Shown here: positions 1 to 7,595 of the stretch, in pieces | Layout: the number at the start of each line of letters is the position of its first letter | Position numbering within the stretch: position 1 is the stretch's first letter | NCBI GenBank assembly: GCA_947243795.1 | Contig: OX365938.1 | Coordinates: 434,001 to 498,000, forward strand | Reading direction: 5' to 3' | From: Saccharomyces uvarum | Taxonomy: Eukaryota; Ascomycota; Saccharomycetes; Saccharomycetales; Saccharomycetaceae | Length of the DNA: 64,000 nt | Notes under the pieces: generated by a model | What the model was told of the DNA's origin: nothing | The model's input: only the letters and a program-made list of their open reading frames with translations | Database searches by the model: none | Position numbers and translations under genes: made by a program

Positions 1-1214
1 TTTTCTATAGCTACGTATAGGAAAAGTTTTTTGTAACCAAAATGTATAAAATTCTTGGAAATTAGCAAATCATTTGTAAACTCTTTAGGCACAACTGGAT
101 TATTATTTTCCAATTTGATAGAACCGTGTATTTTCTCGAAATTTTGAACTTCACTTCTCCAAATTGAAAGCACGGAATTTATGTCAATTCCAATGAGTTT
201 GGTAATTTCCCAAAGACACAGATATGGAGGCCAATCAGCGGTAAATGTCTTATCGATCCATTCCGCCAATTCTTGGATAAAAGTATCAGCATCGGGTAGT
301 TGAAAATTTAGGTCTTCCGTATTTGGTGTACTAAACAAATCAAAAGAATTTCTTAGCCTTTGAAAATCACGAATATTGTACTGATTTTTCTGTTTTTGCT
401 GGCATATCATATACGCTAAAGTACTCCATGATGAACAGTCTTTAACATGCTGAAAGCAAAATAGTTTAGTTAAACAAAATAGCTCCGTCCTTTTATCAAA
501 CGCCAAATTATCATAAAACCATCTAGCAGTGTTCCAACAGTAATAATTAGAAAAGTGCTGAGATCCAGAAGAGTTGAATATAAAGCAAAAATCTGTATAA
601 ATTGGTGTCTTTGCATGAAGGGACAGAATGTATAATTTTCTGTATAATATCCAAAGAGATGACGACTTGTTGATGCGATTGCTTGATGAACAAAGTAGTC
701 GTTGAACTAGTCTTACTTCTTTAATGAGTAAATTCGGCATGTTTAAAATACTACTGTCTTGCAAACATTTCCTTAGTAACTGTTCATGCAAGTTATGTAT
801 TGTTTTGTTTTCAGGTGTTGTGAACAAAAGTCCAATGGTCATATAATAAAAGTTCTCATCAAAATTGTAGCCTAAATAGAAAATGGATATGTATGTTAAT
901 AGCTGAAAAGGATAAAATAAAAAGCTGCATTGTGTAAACTGAGAGAATTATTAGTTGAAATTCCGGAAAATCTATTGTTAGAACATACTTTGATTGGAAA
1001 GAACTCTATTGAAATAAGTATGCGCTTCTTGGAAAAGAGATAAAAAAGTCGTTTTGAAGGCGATTAGTTCTATAAAACGAGCATTTCTATCTACGTAGTA
1101 CGGTAAAGCAATTGAAGGCTGATTTGCAGTAATGGTCAATCTAAAATCATCGTGGTCTAAATCTGTAGTTATATTTGAAAAGAATTCTTTGCAAAGGGGA
1201 AGATTAGGGTTCAT
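1..1214 (-). CDS. ECM9: Ecm9, protein prenyltransferase-alpha-like protein (two exons, 3' end cut by window)
   Basis: Two exons on the minus strand: exon 1 is 1214-989 and exon 2 runs from 871 off the window at base 1. Joining them gives one open frame of about 366 residues before the edge; I recall S. cerevisiae Ecm9 as about 378, so only a dozen or so C-terminal residues should be missing. Exon 2 contains a WILYRKLY-type segment like the alpha-subunit repeat of protein prenyltransferases, but no activity is established. In S. cerevisiae the gene is a non-essential one found in a cell-wall screen. Without splicing, exon 1 reads into a stop at 978-980 after 78 residues. A stretch of exon 2 (701-769) is duplicated in inverted orientation at 7383-7456. 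Identity rests on synteny with YKR005C and MRPL13, the split structure and the sequence. Confidence 0.9.
701..769 (-). repeat. ECM9 copy of a dispersed inverted duplication
   Basis: These 69 coding bases of ECM9 exon 2 recur at 7383-7456 as the reverse complement. There is a single substitution, and the far copy carries 5 extra bases. This copy is taken as the parent because it lies inside an intact reading frame. Confidence 0.9.
872..988 (-). other. ECM9: Spliceosomal intron of ECM9
   Basis: On the minus strand the 5' splice site GTATGT starts at 988. A branch-point-like TATTAAC (one change from TACTAAC) lies at 901-895, and the first following AG (TTTAG) ends at 872, 24 nt from the branch A. 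The intron is 117 nt. It interrupts a Ser codon after its first base, and the frame continues through exon 2 without stops. Confidence 0.85.
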
Positions 1215-1612
1215 AAGCTTCCATAAATCTTGGTGCTTTCCCTTTTAACATCTTCAATCTGAAACTTGTGTGTACTAAATACGTTAATCATGCATTTAAC
1301 CTTTTGCGTTTTGAAACTACTCTAAGAAAAGTTAAATCAAACTGTGCGAAATATTAAAAATCGAACTTAAATTACCTAAACATAAAAAATGAGAAAAATA
1401 ATACAGCCAATAGAGTTTTTCAAAATCTGTAATGTTTTATATAGAGGCACCAAGTAATAACTGATAGCCATAAGGTAGTCAATAATACGTTATAAAGGGT
1501 TGTGGAGTGTAAAAGAACCGTAAAAGAACATATAAAAAGCAATATATAAAAGAGAGAATCGGTAAAAAAAGACAATTGTGGGACGCTCTTCTGAACAAAG
1601 CGAGTCTTATTA
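1215..1612. other. ECM9 promoter / YKR005C 3' flank, AT-rich
   Basis: An intergenic stretch of about 400 bp upstream of ECM9 and downstream of YKR005C. It is AT-rich, with a TATATAAAAG-like tract near 1543-1552. I see no gene or structured element. Confidence 0.5.
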
Positions 1613-3356
1613 CTACTCTACACCAAGTTGCTGCGCCATTTTGTCTAAACTGAGCCCCTTTTCTGGTATGCTTACAGGAAGAGAATAAAAATCCTCTTCA
1701 TCAAGTTCAACTTCTTCATCGGACCAATCATCATCATCGTCGGATTCATCAAAAGTATGATCTCTAAAAGACACTCGCGACCGGTAAGAAAACCCCAGCA
1801 TCATTAACGTAGTTATTGAGACTGTGATAACAGTGAAAATGAAAATCCTTTTGTCTAGTTGAGATGCCGCCGAGATGTATTGGCTGGAACTAAGCTCTGA
1901 TTGGGAAGGCACTTGCGCGGTAGTTGTATCGGTTAGACTACTCTGCTGCGTGCTTGTATTTAAATCGGCAATTCTATTTCTTTTCACTAGTGATTGCACA
2001 TTTTTCTCATCTGGTGGTGGAACAGCCTTGTCACTAACATTGAAAAGACCAAACTTGGTTCCGGTTATTTTCTGAAGCCTACCTGGATTAACCACCGTTA
2101 TCAACAAACTTGTTGTAGTAGTGGTTGTCGTACTTGGGGACGTTGTGGTTGTCGTACTCGTTACTGTCGTCGTCCTTGGGAACCACCTTCTTTTTGCCTT
2201 TATTGATGTGGTTAGTGCAGTTTTCGTTTGAGTTACAGTCGAAGTTTCAGTAACTTTTGTGAACTTTTTTCTCAGCATAGTCTTTGTTTCCAATCTAAAC
2301 ATAGTCTTGGTAACAGTGTCGTATGGAGTTTCAGTGATTGTATCGTAATCAGTAATTGTTACTTTACCAACTCCAATGGTTTTCGTAATTTCTTCTACCT
2401 TGGTTTCTGTCGCAGTGAAAAAATCGTACGTATATTCAGCTCGTGTTAAAGTTTCAGTTGCAGTATAAAATAATGGGGGGATTCTAGGTTTTCCTTCGTC
2501 ATCATCATCGTCATCACCATCACCATGATTTTCACCTTCGTTTTCAATATTTTCATCTTCTTCTTTGTCGTCTCTATGCTTCTCATCAACTAGATCTTCG
2601 TCATTATCGTCTTCATCATCAGGTGTTTTGGGCAATTGGTTTTTATTCTTTCTTCTTTTTTTACCCCAAAGTTGAGTTTCTACTGTATCCTGGTTTTCAC
2701 TGTCATTATCAAGCTCATTGACCACAGCAAGTGATAGCTTGCCGTCTTGGTTATTCGCTAAAGAGGCCAATAATGCAGAAATTAACTGGTTTTTTTCGAA
2801 CGGCAAAGGATTTCTGAAAACGGTACGATTCTGGTCAACAAAGTACGTCAATTTTTTACTTGAAAATTTGTTATTCCTAGGCTTTAAGCTTACTCCGTTA
2901 TCCGAGACTCCATTGACTGATTTAAACTGTTCAATAAAGTTCTGCAACGTTTTTTGTTCATCTCCAGAAGTACAGTAGTTTTGGAAACAGTTATTATTAA
3001 GAGAACTTAAAGCACATTGCACACATCTGCAATTATTTGAATCTTCCATCGTTTCGTTATTTACGATGACACAGGACCGACAAAATGTATATTGTTCATC
3101 GAAATAATGGAACACGCATTTATTCAAATTCGGTTTCTTACACATGGAACTTGTTAGTACATAGAAACTAAGGATTGCACTGGCACCTGAATAAGCCCAC
3201 TATACGTACGCAACTAGAAAGGATAGAGGAAAATGATTGTGAATTGTAACCTGGACACAAGTTAGGATCTGCAACGGTTATACTTTGAACTGCTGGGAAA
3301 ATAAGACTGCCTCCGCTAGCCAAGAGAATCAGCAGCGCACCTAAGCATCCTATCAT
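1613..3356 (-). CDS. YKR005C-like predicted membrane protein (two exons), function unknown
   Basis: Exon 1 is 3356-3210 (49 codons) and exon 2 is 3136-1613, giving about 556 residues when spliced; I recall about 525 for S. cerevisiae YKR005C. The ATG at 3356 is chosen because the frame upstream reaches only a GTG. The first ~25 residues are hydrophobic, like a signal peptide or anchor. The body has Cys pairs near the N-terminus, then an acidic Asp/Glu-rich tract, then a Thr-rich stretch of TET/TVTKT repeats and poly-Thr typical of O-glycosylated ectodomains. A hydrophobic segment near the C-terminus ([18 protein letters not shown]) and an acidic tail follow. This suggests a type I membrane protein. 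Function is unknown. Low-complexity tracts probably explain the length difference. Confidence 0.85.
3137..3209 (-). other. Short intron of YKR005C with GTACGT 5' site and AAG 3' site
   Basis: On the minus strand GTACGT begins at 3209. A perfect TACTAAC branch sequence sits at 3159-3153 and AAG ends at 3137, 17 nt after the branch A. The first AG after the branch is only 4 nt away and so is too close. Removal of these 73 nt joins the two frames in phase 0. Unspliced RNA would stop at 3168-3170 after about 62 residues. Confidence 0.75.
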
Positions 3357-3447
3357 TGTCAATGTACAATATGAGCGCTTTCCCACTTCGTGATGATCCT
3401 CGATAGTTCCAATCTAATGAACGTTTTCCTTAACACCCTCGAGGATT

Positions 3448-3457
3448 TAGCCGCCAA
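3448..3457 (+). promoter_or_regulatory. URS1-like element upstream of YKR005C
   Basis: TAGCCGCCAA matches 9 of 10 positions of the Ume6 URS1 core TAGCCGCCGA and lies about 90 bp upstream of the YKR005C start. Ume6 sites of this kind repress genes in mitosis and allow meiotic expression. The match alone is weak evidence. Confidence 0.35.
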
Positions 3458-3596
3458 AGAGAAATTATAGCCACAAAAAAAAAAAAAAAAAGAAAAGAAA
3501 ATGCATAACGGGAAAAGATCCAAAATTTTTCAAAGAAAAGTATATATATGTACAGGATATTACTAGTAGTAGTAGAAGTAGTAGTATTAACAAAAG

Positions 3597-4385
3597 CTAG
3601 GCAGATCTTGCTGTTTCCAAAGCTTTCTTTGTTGCATCATCTTCCAGTTTTTGAACCTCTCTCATAATAGTATTATATTTAATTTTTTGCTCTTTGGGGG
3701 TGATATCGTTAACGACATAAACATTTGGTGAAGCATAACTATCAGAAAGTGGATGGATGGCATTAGGCTCTGCTTCCTTGAAAATAAGTCTAGGATCGTT
3801 AACCGATGGTAGAATTTTCTCCATAAAATACCTTTTGAACTGTAGGGGAGTAGTTAGAGTAGTCATTTTATAATCTGAGATCAGATAACCTGATTTCGCT
3901 TGCAAAAATTTGGTGAATTGGAATTTGGCCACTAAATCTGGGAACTGGACGTTCTGGTCATCGTTGCCCAGCGTTTTTTGCATTGCCTGCGATATTACGT
4001 CGTCTAATTCATCCTCGGAAGTAACCTTGCCCCTGGTCAACCATTGATTGAATGGGGCAGCAGAAATCGCATGCTCCAACTCCTTCCTTCTTTTATACCG
4101 TCTGGGGCCCTCACCGATAAAGTTATCAGGTATTAGTTCCAATCTGTTCTTGTTTTTGGATGAAGCTTCAGCCCTACCCTCTTCAATATCCTTTATCAAC
4201 TGTTTTGTGTCCTTGACGGGCTCCTTGTGTTCTTCCTGCTTCTTCCTCTTGAACCACGACATGAAATCCCCATTTGGAGAAGAAGTGTGAATAGGTCTGA
4301 CACTCTGCTTAGCAGCAGCAGCAGCAAGCGCTGGCAAGCCTTGTGGAAACGGCCCAACACGATGTACTCTCAGCAGTGACGACAT
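3597..4385 (-). CDS. MRPL13: Mitochondrial large-subunit ribosomal protein Mrpl13 (mL50)
   Basis: 262 residues from the ATG at 4385 (S. cerevisiae 264). The open frame extends upstream to 4478, but the [11 protein letters not shown] start matches the known protein. The N-terminus is rich in Arg, Ala and Ser and free of acids for about 50 residues, as expected for a mitochondrial targeting presequence. It continues into a basic domain ([12 protein letters not shown]) characteristic of fungal mL50. The protein belongs to the large subunit of the mitochondrial ribosome. It is divergent from MEH1, with about 200 bp between the starts. Confidence 0.95.
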   Translation of the reverse strand: MSSLLRVHRVGPFPQGLPALAAAAAKQSVRPIHTSSPNGDFMSWFKRKKQEEHKEPVKDTKQLIKDIEEGRAEASSKNKNRLELIPDNFIGEGPRRYKRRKELEHAISAAPFNQWLTRGKVTSEDELDDVISQAMQKTLGNDDQNVQFPDLVAKFQFTKFLQAKSGYLISDYKMTTLTTPLQFKRYFMEKILPSVNDPRLIFKEAEPNAIHPLSDSYASPNVYVVNDITPKEQKIKYNTIMREVQKLEDDATKKALETARSA

Positions 4386-4592
4386 ACCTGTGCTACGCCC
4401 CCTTTCTGCCTGTCGAATGTCCATTCTAATGTTGATGAACAGTTGTAGTTTATGTAGCAAGAAACGTTGTTTGACCACAAGCCGCCGCTACCCGCCTCAC
4501 AAGTAACGATAAAGAACAAGAACAAAACCACTCGCACAGCAAAGACCACCAACATATCAGCAGTGGCACAACGACAGATCCGAGTTGCAGGA

Positions 4593-5141
4593 ATGGGGAT
4601 CGTGTTAAGTTGTTGCAGAGACCATGGCAGAGAGGAGAACGAGGCTCTGCTGAGGGAACAGCAGGCAGGCTACGGCACACAGGGGAACGCTAACGATGAG
4701 TACGATGCCGAGCAAGTGCGATTGAAGGAGCAAGAGCAGAAACTGCTGGCCAGGGAGCAAGAGTTGAGGGACATTGTTGCTAACACCAACGACAAACTCA
4801 TAGACATATCGATGATAAACAACAGCGGAATCGTGATTCAGGGAACAGACCTGCAAGAAGCCCTTGATAAAAAAGAACAGGAGCAGGGTGCAGGTGCGCG
4901 GGAAGACGATGCTAGTGTGGGAGAAGACGACGCCAGTGGACAATCAGTGTCCTCGAGCCGATCTGCAGATGCAGCCAGTCGCCGCACCGCTCCCAAGTCG
5001 AATACATTCACCGTGCTTACATCGCCGGATTTGGCCAAAATATCAAAGGAGCAGTTAAAAAAACTGCACTCGAGGATAACGAGCGAGATTTTCAGCCAGT
5101 CCCAAGTAGGCAAACCAGGCCCATTGACGGTCCCCTTCTAA
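4593..5141 (+). CDS. MEH1: Meh1/Ego1, EGO (Ragulator-like) complex subunit
   Basis: 182 residues from the ATG at 4593 (S. cerevisiae 184). The frame is open upstream, but MGIVLSCC is the correct start: Gly2 is the expected myristoylation site and Cys7-Cys8 the palmitoylation sites that anchor the protein to the vacuolar membrane. A Gln/Glu-rich helical region follows, with a conserved segment around NTNDKLIDISMINNSG. Meh1 scaffolds the EGO complex that tethers the Gtr1-Gtr2 Rag GTPases and supports TORC1 activation and microautophagy. The middle region is acidic and poorly conserved. RSC4 lies downstream on the same strand. Confidence 0.95.
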   Translation: MGIVLSCCRDHGREENEALLREQQAGYGTQGNANDEYDAEQVRLKEQEQKLLAREQELRDIVANTNDKLIDISMINNSGIVIQGTDLQEALDKKEQEQGAGAREDDASVGEDDASGQSVSSSRSADAASRRTAPKSNTFTVLTSPDLAKISKEQLKKLHSRITSEIFSQSQVGKPGPLTVPF

Positions 5142-5357
5142 TGAACTTTTTGTATATCCTGACCTCCCTTATATGTAATTAGTGTATAAATATATATGTG
5201 GTATATGGTTAATGGAAAAACTCACTGTTGACGATAGAGGCGGGCAACGAATACCTAAGGAAAAAAACGACGAAAAAACACAGCAGATGTTCAAAACAAG
5301 TTCGAGGCATAATTGCAGTGGAAGAACAAAGAAAAGGACAGTAAAGAAAGCAAAGGT

Positions 5358-7244
5358 ATGGTGGTTAAGAAGCGGAAGCTAACAACGGAGGCTGGTGGTA
5401 GCGATGAAAGGCCCAAGTACTTGCCCGGGAAACATCCTATAAACCAGGAGAAAACCTCGCATGTAGATTATAACGCGCCAATAAACCCTAAATCTGAACT
5501 ATTTCTAGATGACTGGCATATACCCAAATTCAATAGGTTTATTAGCTTTACTTTGGATGTTCTCCTTGACAAATACAGGGACATTTTCAAGGATTTCATT
5601 AAGTTACCAAGTAGGAAGTTTCATCCTCAATATTATTACAAAATTCAACAGCCAATGTCTATCAATGAAATCAAATCAAGAGATTATGAGTATGAAGACG
5701 GCCCAAGCAATTTTCTTTTGGATGTCGAGCTACTGACGAAGAATTGTCAAGCCTATAACGAATATGATAGTTTGATTGTGAAAAACTCCATGCAAGTAGT
5801 TATGTTTATTGAATTTGAAGTATTGAAAGCCAAAAACTTGAAAAGAAACTATCTGATTAATAACGAGGTCAAATCAAAATTGCTACACTATTTCAATAAG
5901 CTGGTTGACAGTACTGAAAGGAAAATCAACCAGGCTTTACTTGGCTCTTCATCCTCTAAAAGTTTAGATGACAAGATTAAACTAAGTGAACCATTTATGG
6001 AATTGGTCGACAAAGACGAACTACCTGAATATTATGAAATAATACATAATCCAATGGCTTTATCGATTGTTAAGCAAAATCTGGAAATTGGTCATTATTC
6101 CAAAATATACGACTTCATCATCGATATGCTATTAGTTTTCCAGAATGCTCATATCTTCAATGATCCAAGCGCTTTGATTTATAATGACGCAACAACTTTA
6201 TCGAATTATTTTAACCATTTAATGCAAAAAGAGTTTTTCCCAGAATTACAAGATTTAAGTGAACGTGGTGAGATCAATTTAGAATTTGACAAGTTCGAAT
6301 TCGAAAATTACCTAGCTATTGGTGGTGGTCCAGCCGCAACAAGCGCATTGGCTATATCAGCTCTCGATAACGATATCGAACCAGAATCAATACGTGAAGA
6401 TCTCATTGATCAAGCAGATTATGATTTCAATCATTTCGAAGGTCTGGGTAACGGCTACAATCGTTCTTTATTGACAGACGATTACCTACTAAATCCAAAT
6501 AATTTTAAGAGATCAATAGCTAAACCAGTTACCATTATAGGAGCAATGCCATCCGAAGTCAAAAATGAACAATTAATGACTCCTGAAATTGAGAAAACAA
6601 ATCCTTTAGAAAGCGAGCAATTGAAGGTCCCCAAATATAATATCATGAAGTCTATTCAAAGGGAAAAGCAATTGCTTTCGGAGCAGCATACTATGGAACG
6701 TAAGCCTTATAAACTAATACAGCAAATTTACATTTTTTCATCGAAAAATTTGTATTCACAGGCAACAAAACCTTTGCCAGGTTCAAGACCATCATGCAAT
6801 CAAAATTGGGTAGAGTATATATTTAATGGTAATGAATTGAGTCAAAATGAAAACGCTTTTTCCTTCATATTACAGCCCATGCAAACTTTTTTAACCTTGC
6901 AATCCCATTTGAGCCTATCATTGAAGGATTCAGAAATTCAATTAACGATTAATAAAGAGCCTGTTAGATCAAGGAATTCAAATGCAAATAACACCTTAAC
7001 ACAACCTCAGCAACAAGAAAACAATGTTACTGATAATGACACAAAGCAAGGTATTGAAAGTTTGGCAAACATTAGCAGTAATAATGTGGTTGTTGACGAT
7101 AATAATGACAAACAAAACAACAACATACCAGAAATCTTTGATGTTCGTTTATCAGAAGGATTAAATCATTTGGTTTTTAAGTGTGAAGATAAAAGTTCAA
7201 ACGAAACAGAATCCATGAGTTTTTGGATAAATGTTTTACCATAA
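5358..7244 (+). CDS. RSC4: Rsc4, tandem-bromodomain subunit of the RSC chromatin remodeller
   Basis: 628 residues from the ATG at 5358 (S. cerevisiae 625); the start MVVKKRKL matches. Two bromodomains follow each other. The first is around residues 60-165 (KFHPQYYYKIQQPMSINEIK and NCQAYNEYDSLI). The second is around 195-300 (LPEYYEIIHNPMAL and NAHIFNDPSALIYNDA). The C-terminal part includes a conserved block around KPYKLIQQIYIFSSKNLYSQ that ends in a hydrophobic WINVLP. Rsc4 binds acetylated histone H3 (K14ac) and is itself acetylated at its N-terminus in S. cerevisiae. A Gln/Asn-rich linker near residues 540-600 is low complexity. Its 3' flank carries the ECM9-derived duplication. Confidence 0.95.
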   Translation: MVVKKRKLTTEAGGSDERPKYLPGKHPINQEKTSHVDYNAPINPKSELFLDDWHIPKFNRFISFTLDVLLDKYRDIFKDFIKLPSRKFHPQYYYKIQQPMSINEIKSRDYEYEDGPSNFLLDVELLTKNCQAYNEYDSLIVKNSMQVVMFIEFEVLKAKNLKRNYLINNEVKSKLLHYFNKLVDSTERKINQALLGSSSSKSLDDKIKLSEPFMELVDKDELPEYYEIIHNPMALSIVKQNLEIGHYSKIYDFIIDMLLVFQNAHIFNDPSALIYNDATTLSNYFNHLMQKEFFPELQDLSERGEINLEFDKFEFENYLAIGGGPAATSALAISALDNDIEPESIREDLIDQADYDFNHFEGLGNGYNRSLLTDDYLLNPNNFKRSIAKPVTIIGAMPSEVKNEQLMTPEIEKTNPLESEQLKVPKYNIMKSIQREKQLLSEQHTMERKPYKLIQQIYIFSSKNLYSQATKPLPGSRPSCNQNWVEYIFNGNELSQNENAFSFILQPMQTFLTLQSHLSLSLKDSEIQLTINKEPVRSRNSNANNTLTQPQQQENNVTDNDTKQGIESLANISSNNVVVDDNNDKQNNNIPEIFDVRLSEGLNHLVFKCEDKSSNETESMSFWINVLP

Positions 7245-7382
7245 TAATCACCGATCACCTTACCCTTCCTACCATATGCATGTATCTACATACCTACTCT
7301 ACATACACCTTTGTAATATTATCCGTCCTTTTTCTTCTGTGCAGATTAAACTGCTATCACTATAGTGAGTGAACGACAGGAG

Positions 7383-7456
7383 AATGTTTGCAAGACAGTA
7401 GTATTTTAAACATACCGAATTTACTCATTAAAGAAGTAAGAAAAGACTAGTTCAAC
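7383..7456 (+). repeat. Displaced inverted copy of ECM9 exon sequence
   Basis: 74 bp between RSC4 and FOX2 match the reverse complement of 701-769. 68 of 69 aligned bases agree (a single A for G change), plus a 5-base AAAAG insertion. The copy shows ECM9 sense sequence on the plus strand and therefore falls in the likely RSC4 3' UTR. Similarity ends abruptly on both sides, so this is a short fragment and not a gene. Confidence 0.9.
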
Positions 7457-7577
7457 AGTCGGTAACAGATAAATATTTAAAAGAAATAATATTTTACGTA
7501 GAGAAACCAGAAAGAAAACTTGCATAAATGTGTGTTTTGACAGAACTGTTGATGAAAAAGAATATTGTCGATTTGTT

Positions 7578-7588
7578 TTTTACATTTT
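7578..7588 (+). other. ARS consensus match
   Basis: TTTTACATTTT fits the 11-base ARS consensus WTTTAYRTTTW exactly and lies in the convergent RSC4-FOX2 spacer, just beyond the FOX2 stop. Exact matches are common in AT-rich yeast DNA, so this is only a candidate origin. Confidence 0.25.
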
Positions 7589-7595
7589 TTGTTCA

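Noticed and set aside
4386-4478. N-terminal extension of MRPL13
   Set aside because: Starting at MSSLLRVHR gives the known length, and the extension would overlap the likely MEH1/MRPL13 promoter.
5182-5382. 66-codon frame overlapping the RSC4 start
   Set aside because: Its first ATG lies close to the TATA-like tract, and translation there is not supported; it is listed only as a possible leader frame.
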